This document shows positions 17,163 through 25,103 of a DNA stretch of 64,000 nt, piece by piece (positions within the stretch are counted from its first letter, which is position 1; every line of letters begins with the position of its first letter). The notes below the pieces were generated by a model, which was given only the letters and a program-made list of their open reading frames with translations, made no database searches and had not been told where the DNA came from. Both the position numbers and the translations under genes were made by a program. Origin of the DNA: Streptomyces sp. MJM8645 (lineage in GTDB: Bacteria > Actinomycetota > Actinomycetes > Streptomycetales > Streptomycetaceae); assembly GCF_001625365.1 (NCBI RefSeq), contig NZ_LJJF01000001.1, positions 7,055,501 to 7,119,500 of the forward strand, read 5' to 3'.

Positions 17163-18056
17163 ATGGCTCTGAATCCGACCTCCGGCCTGCCCGGGCAGTG
17201 GTCCGTCGACGACCGCTGCACCAACTGCGACGTGGCCCGGCAGCTCGCGCCAGGACTGATCCGTGAGCGCGCCGGCCGCTCCGAGCTGGTCCGCCAGCCG
17301 CAGGACGAGGCCGAGCACGGCCAGCTGCTCGCCGCCGCCCACGCCTGCCCCACCCGCTCCATCCGGCCGGGCACCGGCCCGCTCGACCCGGCCACCGACC
17401 CCTTCCCGCTGGCCCTCGACGACGGCCTGCTGCTGCTCGGCCACAACTCCCGCCACAACGCCGGGGCCAACTCCTACCTCTGCCGCCGACCCGCGGGCTG
17501 GCTGATGGTCGACACGCCCCGCTACGCCGAGCCGCTCGCGGCCCGGTACGAGGCCCTCGGCCCGGTCACCGACATCCTGCTGACGCACCGCGACCACGCG
17601 GCGCACGGCCGGGCGTACGCCGACCGGCTCGGCGCCCGGCTCTGGATCCACGAGGGCGACCTGGACGCCGCGCCCGACGCCGACCGGGTGCTGCACGGCG
17701 TCGAACCGGTGGAGGTCGCCCCCGGCGTCACCGCCCACCCCTTCCCGGGCCACACCCGCGGCAGCGTGCTGTACCTGGTCGACGAGTGGTACTGCTTCAC
17801 CGGCGACACCCTGTACTGGTCCCGCACCACCGGTGACCTGGAGGTGTACGACACCGTCACCTGGTACTCGATCGAGGAGCTCTCCGCCTCGCTGGACCGC
17901 AGCCTGGACGCGCTGCGCTTCGAGTGGCTGCTGCCCGGCCACGGCCAGCGGCACCGGATGCCCGCCGAGGAGGCGGCGGCCCGGCTGCGGGCGCTCGCCG
18001 ACCGCTGTCGGGGCCTGCGGCCCGCGCCGGTGGACTTCGGCGCGGTCCGCTGGTGA
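17163..18056 (+). CDS. Ferredoxin-like/MBL-fold metallo-hydrolase fusion
   Basis: This 297-residue protein begins with a short ferredoxin-like region: Cys19, Cys22 and Cys62 in CTNC and ACPTRSI. An MBL-fold domain follows (about 80-290). The metal-binding block reads LTHRDHAAHG, a degenerate form of HxHxDH. Later metal positions are in FPGHTRGSVLY, FTGDTLYWS and LLPGHGQRH. Such fusions could couple an iron-sulfur cluster to hydrolysis or redox chemistry, but no substrate is known. ATG 17163 follows AGGGGGAAGA. The gene stands alone. Confidence 0.82.
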   Translation: MALNPTSGLPGQWSVDDRCTNCDVARQLAPGLIRERAGRSELVRQPQDEAEHGQLLAAAHACPTRSIRPGTGPLDPATDPFPLALDDGLLLLGHNSRHNAGANSYLCRRPAGWLMVDTPRYAEPLAARYEALGPVTDILLTHRDHAAHGRAYADRLGARLWIHEGDLDAAPDADRVLHGVEPVEVAPGVTAHPFPGHTRGSVLYLVDEWYCFTGDTLYWSRTTGDLEVYDTVTWYSIEELSASLDRSLDALRFEWLLPGHGQRHRMPAEEAAARLRALADRCRGLRPAPVDFGAVRW

Positions 18057-18269
18057 CGGTCTGCTGGTGACGTTCGGCGCGGCCTGCCAGTGACGCTCGG
18101 CGCGGTCCGTCCCGTGGCACTCGGCCGCGCGTGCGCCGGAGCCCGCGCCGGGTGCGCGGGGGCCTGCGCCCGCCGGGGGCGCCCGCGCGGGTGTGCGAAC
18201 AGCCCTGCCGGGGCAGCGGCCTGGGGAACGGAATCCCCGAACTCCCCTGCACCCGAGGACGGTTGAGGA

Positions 18270-19097
18270 ATGCCCACGCAGACCCCGGAGCGCACCGCCA
18301 GGCCGCGGCGCTACCTGATGTGCCGGCCGACGTACTTCACCGTCGACTACGCGATCAACCCGTGGATGGACCCGGCGCAGCCCACCGACACCGCGCTCGC
18401 CGTCCGCCAGTGGGAGCGGCTGTACTGGCTGTACCGCCGCCTCGGCCACACCGTCGAGCTGATCGACCCGGTGCCCGGCCTGCCCGACATGGTCTACGCC
18501 GCCAACGGCGCGACCGTGCTGGACGGCCGGGCGCTGGTCGCGACCTTCCGCTACCCGGAGCGCGCCGCCGAGTCCGAGGCCTACCAGGCCTGGTTCCGCT
18601 CGCACGGCTACCGCGAGGTGCAGCGCGCCGGGCACGTCAACGAGGGCGAGGGCGATCACCTGGTGGCCGGCGGCCGGGTGCTCGCCGGGACGGGCTTTCG
18701 CACCTCCCGGGCCGCGCACGCCGAGGCGGGCGAGTTCTTCGGCGTCCCGGTGGTCGGCCTGACCCTGGTCGACCCGCGTTTCTACCACCTGGACACGGCG
18801 CTGGCCGTGCTCGCCGACGACCACGTCATGTACTACCCGGAGGCCTTCGACGCCGACAGCCGGGCCGTGCTGCGCACCCTGTACCCGGACGCGCTCCTCG
18901 CCGACCGGGCCGACGCCGAGGTGTTCGGCCTCAACGCGGTCTCGGACGGGCGCCGGGTGCTGCTGCCCGAGGCGGCGAAACACCTGGCCGGGCGGCTCGT
19001 CGAGCACGGCTACCAGCCGGTCCCGGTGGACGTCTCGGAGCTGTTGAAGGGCGGCGGCGGAGCCAAGTGCTGCACGCTGGAGCTGCGGCCCGCCTGA
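18270..19097 (+). CDS. ddaH: Dimethylarginine dimethylaminohydrolase
   Basis: This 275-residue enzyme belongs to the amidinotransferase superfamily, which cleaves methylated arginines to citrulline and methylamines. MCRPTYFTVDYAINPWM near the start is typical of actinobacterial DDAH. The catalytic His is in RFYHLDTAL and the catalytic Cys near the C-terminus in AKCCTLEL. Asp and Glu substrate contacts fall in LPDMVYAANGA and HVNEGEGDHLV. ATG 18270 follows GAGGACGGTTGAGGA. No methylarginine transporter is adjacent. An ornithine/arginine deiminase-like relative is a less likely alternative. Confidence 0.88.
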   Translation: MPTQTPERTARPRRYLMCRPTYFTVDYAINPWMDPAQPTDTALAVRQWERLYWLYRRLGHTVELIDPVPGLPDMVYAANGATVLDGRALVATFRYPERAAESEAYQAWFRSHGYREVQRAGHVNEGEGDHLVAGGRVLAGTGFRTSRAAHAEAGEFFGVPVVGLTLVDPRFYHLDTALAVLADDHVMYYPEAFDADSRAVLRTLYPDALLADRADAEVFGLNAVSDGRRVLLPEAAKHLAGRLVEHGYQPVPVDVSELLKGGGGAKCCTLELRPA

Positions 19098-19230
19098 ATC
19101 GGACCCTGCCGTCCGCACTGCCCTCCGCACTGCCCTCCGCGCTGCCCTCGCGGACCTTCCCGGCCGCCCCGCCGTCCGGTAGAGCTTGGCCAGGGCATCC
19201 GGGGCGGTGCCGTGCCGACGGGAGGGCCAC

Positions 19231-20088
19231 ATGCGCGATCAGGCGTCCACATCCGAGGACGAGGCGGCGCGGCGGCGCAGGGCGGCGCCCGAGCGCCGGA
19301 GCGCGGACCTCCCGGCCGAGGGCGCCCGGGAGGCCGCGGCCGCCGGCCCGCTGTCCCCCACGATGGCCCTGCCCCTGCAACGCACCCTCGGCAACGCCGC
19401 GGTGGCCCGGCTGGTCGAGCAGCAGCGGCACGGCCAGGAGGCCTCCGGCGGCGCGGGGACGCCGGTCCAGCGGGCCCCCACACCCGGGGCCGGGCCGGCG
19501 ACGCAGATCGCGCTCACCCACCTGACGGCCGACGACCTGGAAGGCGAGTGCGGCTACTTCGAGCGCAGGCGGCAGTTGAGCGTCGCCGCGCCCCAGCAGG
19601 GCGTCATCATCCAGGAGATCAACCGCGTCTTCGCCGTGGAGGAGTGGGACGGCACAAACTGGAACGCGATGTCGGGCAGCCGGATCGACTCGTACATCAC
19701 CGCGAAGGGGTCGAGCGCCCACGCCACGGTCGCCCGCTACTGGGAGCTGTGGACGGTGGACGCGGCGGGCAACGTCTCGGACGGCGCCGAGGACACCTTC
19801 TCGCTGTGCTCGGTCATCCCCGGCCGCAAGCGCAAGGACACCACCCGGGGGACGTACACGATCACGGGCCGGGCGGTGTTCTACCCCACGGCCGTCGCGC
19901 CCGCGGACCTGGGCTTCGCACCGGGCGGCGCCCCGCCGGCGGGCGGCCTGTTCAGCACGCTGGCCGACCCGACGGCGGCCATCGCGGGGCAGGGGCTGGC
20001 CGCTTCCGGGCGGCCGGTCGACTGCCGGGTGCAGGTCGCCTGGGACAGCTCGCAGGACGACAGGTACAGCGTCGTGACGATGAGCTGA
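19231..20088 (+). CDS. Protein with contractile-injection-system-type cargo leader
   Basis: This 285-residue protein has a charged, disordered N-terminus. A short motif LQRTLGNAAV follows (49-58) and then VQRAP (79-83). Leaders of the form LQR-x2-GN-x-AV followed by a QR segment mark many actinobacterial proteins tied to extracellular contractile injection systems, often with DUF4157. The rest (about 90-285) contains no domain I recognise; it is polar, beta-rich and has three Cys. GGGAGGG precedes ATG 19231. No tube, sheath or baseplate gene lies in the window, so the apparatus must be elsewhere if this is cargo. It converges on lutC with a 15-bp gap. Confidence 0.6.
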   Translation: MRDQASTSEDEAARRRRAAPERRSADLPAEGAREAAAAGPLSPTMALPLQRTLGNAAVARLVEQQRHGQEASGGAGTPVQRAPTPGAGPATQIALTHLTADDLEGECGYFERRRQLSVAAPQQGVIIQEINRVFAVEEWDGTNWNAMSGSRIDSYITAKGSSAHATVARYWELWTVDAAGNVSDGAEDTFSLCSVIPGRKRKDTTRGTYTITGRAVFYPTAVAPADLGFAPGGAPPAGGLFSTLADPTAAIAGQGLAASGRPVDCRVQVAWDSSQDDRYSVVTMS

Positions 20089-20103
20089 GCCGCGGCGGTC
20101 CGG

Positions 20104-20793
20104 TCAGCCCTCGACCAGCAGCACCTCCAGGGTGCGCGGGCCGTGCACGCCCTCGACCCGGTCGAGCTCGATGTCGCTGGTCGCGGACGGCCCGGAGATC
20201 CAGGTCTGCGGGCGGGCCGGGTCGAGCCGGGGCAGTGCGAGCGGCACGGAGGCGACGACCTGCCCGGGTGTCCGGACGACGCACACGTGGTGGTCCGGGA
20301 CGAGGGTGAGCAGCCGCCGCCCCTGGCCCGGTCCGGCGTCCAGCACGATCGTCCCGGTCTCGGCGATCGCGAGCGCGCAGCCGGTGACGACGCTGTCCAC
20401 GGCGTCGAGCCGGGCGGCGGTGAGCGTGCCGTCGTCGGGGACGGCCGTGACGGCGGTGGCGCTGAGCCAGGCGGGCGGCAGTCCGGGCGGCACGGCGACC
20501 GTGCGGCTGCCGCGTTCGGCCAGCAACCGGGCCAGGACGGCGGGCAGTTCGGCCTCGGTGCAGCGGTGCACCCGGGCCCGGTAGTCGGCCAGGTTGTGGT
20601 GCAGCAGGTCGAGCAGGGCCGCCGGATCGTCCGGACTGTGCGTACGCAGGTAGTCCCGGGCGACCGGCTCCTCCGCTGCCCGGTCCCGGTTCCGGTCGGG
20701 GTCCCGGTCCGGGCCAGGGTCAGGGCCAGGGTCGGGGTCGGGGTCGGCGAGTGCGGCGCGGATCCGGGCGAGGATGAACTCCCGTGCGGTCAT
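20104..20793 (-). CDS. lutC: Lactate utilization protein C (LutC/YkgG)
   Basis: This 229-residue LUD-domain protein is the third component of the LutABC iron-sulfur lactate oxidase. Family stretches are VTGCALAIAETGTIVLDAG and WISGPSATSDIELDRVEGVHGP. A low-complexity Asp-Pro run with the form (DP/GP)n sits at about residues 17-37, directly after the first helix, and looks like a local triplet or hexamer expansion. ATG 20791-20793 overlaps the lutB stop (ATGA). Confidence 0.92.
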   Translation of the reverse strand: MTAREFILARIRAALADPDPDPGPDPGPDRDPDRNRDRAAEEPVARDYLRTHSPDDPAALLDLLHHNLADYRARVHRCTEAELPAVLARLLAERGSRTVAVPPGLPPAWLSATAVTAVPDDGTLTAARLDAVDSVVTGCALAIAETGTIVLDAGPGQGRRLLTLVPDHHVCVVRTPGQVVASVPLALPRLDPARPQTWISGPSATSDIELDRVEGVHGPRTLEVLLVEG

Positions 20794-22235
20794 GAGCGGT
20801 TCCTTCGCCACCAGTCGCGGAACGGTGCGGCGGGCACCTCCGGGAGGTCCCGGGTGTCGGTCCAGGCCCGGCCCGGGCCGGGTAGCCGGTGCGGGTGCAG
20901 CGCGCGGGTGCGCCCGGCGAGCCGCTCGGCGGCCGCGAGCGCCGCCGGGTGGTCGAGCACGTACCCGGCGGCCGCGATCGCGGCCCGCTCCAGCGGGTGC
21001 CCGCCCTGCTCGGCGACCCGCTCGCGCAGGTGCACCAGCACCTCGGGGATGTCGATCGCCACCGGGCAGACCTGGTAGCAGGCCCCGCAGAGCGAGGAGG
21101 CGTACGGCAGCGAGGCGTCCAAGGGGCTGGTGGTGCCGCGCAGTTGGGGTGTCAGGATGGCGCCGATCGGGCCCGGGTAGACCGAGCCGTAGGCGTGGCC
21201 GCCGGCCCGCTCGTACACCGGGCAGACGTTGAGGCAGGCCGAGCAGCGGATGCAGCGCAGCGCCTGGCGGCCGACCTGGTCGGCGAGCGCGGCGGTGCGC
21301 CCGTTGTCGAGCAGCACGAGGTGGAAGGCGGACGGGCCGTCGCCTTCCGTGGTGCCGGTCCACAGCGAGGTGTACGGGTTCATCCGCTCGGCGGTGGAGG
21401 AGCGGGGGAGCAGTTGCAGGAAGACCTCCAGGTCCTGCCAGGTCGGCACGACCTTCTCGATCCCGACGACGGAGATCAGCGTGCGCGGCAGGGTGAGGCA
21501 CATCCGGCCGTTGCCCTCGGACTCGACGACCACCAGGGTGCCGGTCTCGGCGACCATGAAGTTGGCGCCGGAGACCGCGACCCGGGCGCGCAGGAACTTC
21601 TCCCGCAGGTGCAGCCGGGCCGCTTCGGCGAGTTCGGCGGGGGAGTCGGTCAGGCCCTCGGGCGCGGGGCGGCCCCAGGCGGCCATCCGTTCGGCGAAGA
21701 TCTCCCGGATCTCGGTGCGGTTGCGGTGGATCGCGGGCACCAGGATGTGCGAGGGCCGGTCGTCGCCCAACTGCACGATGAGCTCGGCGAGATCGGTCTC
21801 GTAGGCGGTGATCCCCTCGGCGGCGAGCGCCTCGTTGAGCCCGATCTCCTGGGTGGCCATCGACTTGACCTTGACGACCTCCGTCTCTCCGGTGGCACGG
21901 ACCAGGTCGGCGACGATCCGGTTGGCCTCCTCGGCGTCGGCCGCCCAGTGCACGACGCCGCCGGCCGCGGTGACGGCCTCCTCCAACTGGACGAGGTAGC
22001 GGTCGAGATGGCGCAGCGTGTGGTCCTTGATCGCCTTGCCGGCGGCGCGCAGTTCGGCCCAGTCGTCGAGTTCGGCGACGGCGCGGGCCCGCTTGTCCCG
22101 GATGGTGTGGGTGGCGTGCCGCAGGTTGGCGCGGAGCCGCTCGTCCCGGACGGCCTCCGCCGCGGCCTGCGGGAAGGTCGCCTGCGCAGAGGTCGCCTGT
22201 GGGAAGGCGGGCATGCCGAGGAAGGTGCCGGTCAT
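20790..22235 (-). CDS. lutB: Lactate utilization protein B (iron-sulfur)
   Basis: This 481-residue LutB has the LUD domain in the first two-thirds. Two 4Fe-4S motifs follow, CIRCSACLNVCPVY and CGACYQVCPVAI. It is the electron-transfer core of the LutABC complex that oxidises L-lactate to pyruvate and passes electrons to the respiratory chain. Starts at ATG 22233-22235, overlapping the lutA stop, and its own stop overlaps lutC. Confidence 0.95.
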   Translation of the reverse strand: MTGTFLGMPAFPQATSAQATFPQAAAEAVRDERLRANLRHATHTIRDKRARAVAELDDWAELRAAGKAIKDHTLRHLDRYLVQLEEAVTAAGGVVHWAADAEEANRIVADLVRATGETEVVKVKSMATQEIGLNEALAAEGITAYETDLAELIVQLGDDRPSHILVPAIHRNRTEIREIFAERMAAWGRPAPEGLTDSPAELAEAARLHLREKFLRARVAVSGANFMVAETGTLVVVESEGNGRMCLTLPRTLISVVGIEKVVPTWQDLEVFLQLLPRSSTAERMNPYTSLWTGTTEGDGPSAFHLVLLDNGRTAALADQVGRQALRCIRCSACLNVCPVYERAGGHAYGSVYPGPIGAILTPQLRGTTSPLDASLPYASSLCGACYQVCPVAIDIPEVLVHLRERVAEQGGHPLERAAIAAAGYVLDHPAALAAAERLAGRTRALHPHRLPGPGRAWTDTRDLPEVPAAPFRDWWRRNRS

Positions 22236-22993
22236 GCGGGCCTCCACGGGTGTTCCTCGGTGCTGGCGAGGATCTCCGCCAGGTGCAGCGGGCGCAGTGC
22301 CGCGCCCCGGCGGCGCAGCGTGCCGCCGAGGTGCAGCAGGCAGGAGTTGTCGGCGCCGCACAGGACTTGGGCGCCGGTGCCGAGCGCGTGGGCGATCTTG
22401 TCCTCGGCCATGGCCGCCGAGACGGCCGCGTTCTTGACGGCGAAGGTGCCGCCGAAGCCGCAGCACTCCTCGGCGCCGGGCAGTTCGACCAGCTCCAGTC
22501 CCCGGACGGCGCGCAGCAGCCGCAGCGGCCGTTCGCCGAGGCCGAGCACCCGCAGGCCGTGGCAGGAGGGGTGGTAGGTGACGGTGTGCGGGAAGTGCGC
22601 GCCGACGTCCTCGACGCCGAGCACATCGGTGAGGAACTCGGTCAGTTCGTACACCCGGGGCGTCAACGAGGCTGCCATGGAGTCGAGTTCGCCGCCCCGG
22701 CCGTCGGCGGCGGCCCGGGCTCCGATCCGCGGGTAGTTGTCCCGGACCATGGCCACGCACGATCCGGAGGGCGTCACCACGTGCTCGTACCCGGCGAAGG
22801 CCCGTGCGGTGCGCCGCAGCAGCGGCTCGCACGCCTGCCGGTAGCCGGTGTTGTACTGCGGCTGCCCGCAGCAGGTCTGCCCGGCGGGGAAGTCCACGGT
22901 CACGCCGAGGCGTTCGAGCAGCCGGACGGTGGCGACCGCCGTGGCGGGGAACAGCGCGTCGTTGACGCAGGTGGCGAACAGTGCGACCCGCAT
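22232..22993 (-). CDS. lutA: Lactate utilization protein A (CCG-domain subunit)
   Basis: This 253-residue protein has the repeated CCG domains of LutA/GlpC-like subunits: GQTCCGQPQYNTG, TPSGSCVAM, YHPSCHGLR and AEECCGFGGTF. These Cys bind a cysteine-rich cluster at the site where lactate-derived electrons pass to the partner. A strong ribosome site (AAAGGAGGGC) precedes ATG 22991-22993. It is first in the lutABC operon; no GntR-type regulator is adjacent in this window. Confidence 0.94.
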   Translation of the reverse strand: MRVALFATCVNDALFPATAVATVRLLERLGVTVDFPAGQTCCGQPQYNTGYRQACEPLLRRTARAFAGYEHVVTPSGSCVAMVRDNYPRIGARAAADGRGGELDSMAASLTPRVYELTEFLTDVLGVEDVGAHFPHTVTYHPSCHGLRVLGLGERPLRLLRAVRGLELVELPGAEECCGFGGTFAVKNAAVSAAMAEDKIAHALGTGAQVLCGADNSCLLHLGGTLRRRGAALRPLHLAEILASTEEHPWRPA

Positions 22994-23021
22994 CGGCCCT
23001 CCTTTCGTCCGGCGACACCGG

Positions 23022-23054
23022 CCGGCCCGCTCGTGATCGTACCGAGCGGGCCGG
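23022..23054 (-). terminator. Hairpin terminator after hmp
   Basis: CCGGCCCGCTCG (23022-23033) pairs perfectly with CGAGCGGGCCGG (23043-23054) around a 9-nt loop. It lies between the end of hmp and the start of lutA on the minus strand, separating the two units. Confidence 0.7.
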
Positions 23055-23079
23055 GGGATGTCGGGGACCTCAGGGGGTC

Positions 23080-24258
23080 TCAGGCGAGCCAGAGGTCGGG
23101 GCCGAACACCTCGTAGTGGATGTCCGCCGCCGGGACGCCCGCCGTGAGGAGCTGCTCGCGGACGGCGCGCAGGAAGGGCAGCGGGCCGCACAGGTAGGCG
23201 GTGGTGCCGGCCGGGACGTCGACGGTGGAGAGGTCGACCAGGCCGGTGCGCTCGGCGGGCCAGTCGCCGAGCGGCCGCTCGTAGAAGACGTGGGCGGTGG
23301 CGTTCGGCAGCTTGGCGGTGAGCTGGGCGAGGTCGGCGCGGAAGGCGTGGGTGAGCTGGTCGCGGTCGCCGTGCACCGAGACGACCTGCCGGGGGGAGCC
23401 GGTGGCGGCGAGGTGGTCGAGCATGGCGGTCATCGGGGTGTTGCCGATGCCGGCGGAGGCGAGCAGCACCGGCCCGTCGCCGCCGGCGAGGGCGATGTCG
23501 CCGAGCGGGGGCGCGAGGTGGACGAGGCCGCCGGTGTGCAGGTGGTCGTGCAGGTGGGCGGAGACCTCGCCGCCGGGCTCGCGCTTGACGGTGAAGCGCA
23601 GCGCGCCGTCGGCGGTGCCGGAGAGGCTGTACTGGCGGATCTGCCGGGCGCCGTCGGGCAGTTCGGTGCGCACCGAGACGTACTGGCCGGGTCGGGCGGC
23701 GGGGACGGGGCCGCCGTCGGCGGGGCGCACCAGGAAGGTGGTGACGGTGTCGGTCTCCTGGTAGCGGGCGACGACGGTGTAGGGGCGCCAGAGGTCGGCC
23801 TGGTCGCCGCCGGCGGCGACCTCGGCGCGCAGCCGGTCCTCGACGGCGACGAGGGCGTTGGCCATCAGCCAGTACACCTCGTCCCAGGCGGCGGCGACCT
23901 CGGGGGTGACGGCTTCGCCGAGCACGTCGACGATGGCGGCGAAGAGGTGCTCGTGGACGATCCGGTACTGGCTGCTGTCGATTCCGACGGAGACGTGCTT
24001 GTGGGCGATCCGGGCGAGCATCGCGTCCGGCCGCTGGTCGGGGTGGGCGATCAGCGCGCCGGCGAAGGCGGCTATCGACCCGGCGAGCGCCTGCCGCTGG
24101 GTGCCGTTGGCCTGGTTGCCGCGGTTGAACAGGTCGCGCAGCAGCTCCGGGTGGGCGGCGAACAGCCGGTCGTAGAAGAGCGGGGTGATGTCCCCGATGG
24201 CGCCGCCCACGACGGGCAGGGTGGCCTCGATGACCTCGGCGGACTTGGCGGACAGCAT
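23080..24258 (-). CDS. hmp: Flavohemoprotein (nitric oxide dioxygenase)
   Basis: This 392-residue protein has a globin domain (1-135; proximal His in HKHVSVGI), a FAD-binding ferredoxin-reductase domain (RQYSLSG) and an NAD-binding domain (ASAGIGNTPM and LCGPLPFL). It oxidises NO to nitrate with O2 and NAD(P)H. ATG 24256-24258 follows TAGGAGC; upstream in-frame codons are not needed for the globin. The NsrR gene lies directly upstream on the same strand with a matching operator in front of hmp. Confidence 0.95.
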   Translation of the reverse strand: MLSAKSAEVIEATLPVVGGAIGDITPLFYDRLFAAHPELLRDLFNRGNQANGTQRQALAGSIAAFAGALIAHPDQRPDAMLARIAHKHVSVGIDSSQYRIVHEHLFAAIVDVLGEAVTPEVAAAWDEVYWLMANALVAVEDRLRAEVAAGGDQADLWRPYTVVARYQETDTVTTFLVRPADGGPVPAARPGQYVSVRTELPDGARQIRQYSLSGTADGALRFTVKREPGGEVSAHLHDHLHTGGLVHLAPPLGDIALAGGDGPVLLASAGIGNTPMTAMLDHLAATGSPRQVVSVHGDRDQLTHAFRADLAQLTAKLPNATAHVFYERPLGDWPAERTGLVDLSTVDVPAGTTAYLCGPLPFLRAVREQLLTAGVPAADIHYEVFGPDLWLA

Positions 24259-24271
24259 CAGTCCGGCTCCT

Positions 24272-24294
24272 AACTGGTATGTGAGATTCGCATT
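24272..24294 (-). promoter_or_regulatory. NsrR operator in the hmp promoter
   Basis: On the minus strand the 23 bp reads AATGCGAATCTCACATACC followed by AGTT. It resembles the NsrR sites I recall for S. coelicolor hmpA genes (AAC-CGAAT-type left half, CCA-GTT/ATT right half). It sits 14 bp upstream of hmp, so NsrR would block transcription until NO destroys its cluster. Confidence 0.75.
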
Positions 24295-24347
24295 AAAGGC
24301 CGTGCGTGAGCCCGGCCCCGGGGGGATGGGGGATGGGGAGTGGGGGA

Positions 24348-24791
24348 TCAGGCGGTGGGTCTGGTGGTGAGGCCGAGCAGCACGGGCCCGGTGGGCGCGG
24401 CCACCAGGTCGTCGATGCTGAGCGGGTCGAGCGAGGCGAAGAACGCCTCCTGGGCGGTCCGCAGCGCACCGCGCAGACGGCACGCGGCCCGCAGCGGGCA
24501 CGGCGGGTCGTCCTCGCAGCCGACCACGTCGCCGACCCCCTCCAGCTCGCGCAGGAGCAGGCCGAGTGAGCCGGTCCGGCCGGCGAAGGTGAGCAGCAGC
24601 CCGCCGCCGCGTCCGCGCCGGGCCTCCACCACCCCGAGGTGCTGCAGGCGGCTGACCACCTTCGCCGCGTGGGTGTACGGCACGCCGACCGCCTCGGCCA
24701 CCTCGCGGGTGGTCGGGTTGGCGTCCTCGCCCAGGACGGCCAGCCGCATGGCGATCCGCAGGGCGATGTCGGTGCTCTTGGTCAGCCTCAC
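24348..24791 (-). CDS. nsrR: Rrf2-family NO-sensing repressor NsrR
   Basis: This 147-residue Rrf2 regulator has an N-terminal winged helix (residues 1-65) and cluster ligands Cys92, Cys98 and Cys104 in the C-X5-C-X5-C spacing of NsrR. NO reacts with the [4Fe-4S] cluster and lifts repression. GTG 24789-24791 is the start. A 23-bp site like the hmp operator lies just upstream, suggesting autoregulation. It is not fused to hmp: the two genes are about 90 bp apart and each has its own operator. Confidence 0.92.
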   Translation of the reverse strand: MRLTKSTDIALRIAMRLAVLGEDANPTTREVAEAVGVPYTHAAKVVSRLQHLGVVEARRGRGGGLLLTFAGRTGSLGLLLRELEGVGDVVGCEDDPPCPLRAACRLRGALRTAQEAFFASLDPLSIDDLVAAPTGPVLLGLTTRPTA

Positions 24792-24807
24792 GTTCGAAAC
24801 GCTATCG

Positions 24808-24830
24808 AATGCGACTCCACAACTCCAATT
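24808..24830 (-). promoter_or_regulatory. NsrR operator in its own promoter
   Basis: The plus-strand 23 bp begins AATGCGACTCCACAACTCC and ends AATT. It matches the hmp operator at 16 of 23 positions by eye, including the leading AATGCGA and the trailing CCA-TT. It lies 16 bp upstream of the nsrR start. Confidence 0.6.
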
Positions 24831-25103
24831 TCCTGCACGCCCCGCCCCGACCGGTCCCGACCCACCCGAGACCAGCCCGCGCCCGGCCCGCGCCCGGCCC
24901 CAGACCGACCCCCGGTCGCGACGGGGAGGGGGGCGGGCGGCTGCTGGTGTCCGAATCTCGGTCGAATCTGAACAGTTGGCGACATTACCGATCAGTCCCT
25001 GACGGATGGTCATACCGGCTTCTACGCTTCGTGCGGCTCCGGATCCGCAGGGGGCTGGAGCGACCGGCGTTGCATCCCTTGACCGACCATGCTGGAGAGA
25101 CTC

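Noticed and set aside
16917..19232. 771-codon minus-strand frame over the MBL and ddaH genes
   Set aside because: Low-complexity shadow; the plus-strand proteins have catalytic motifs.
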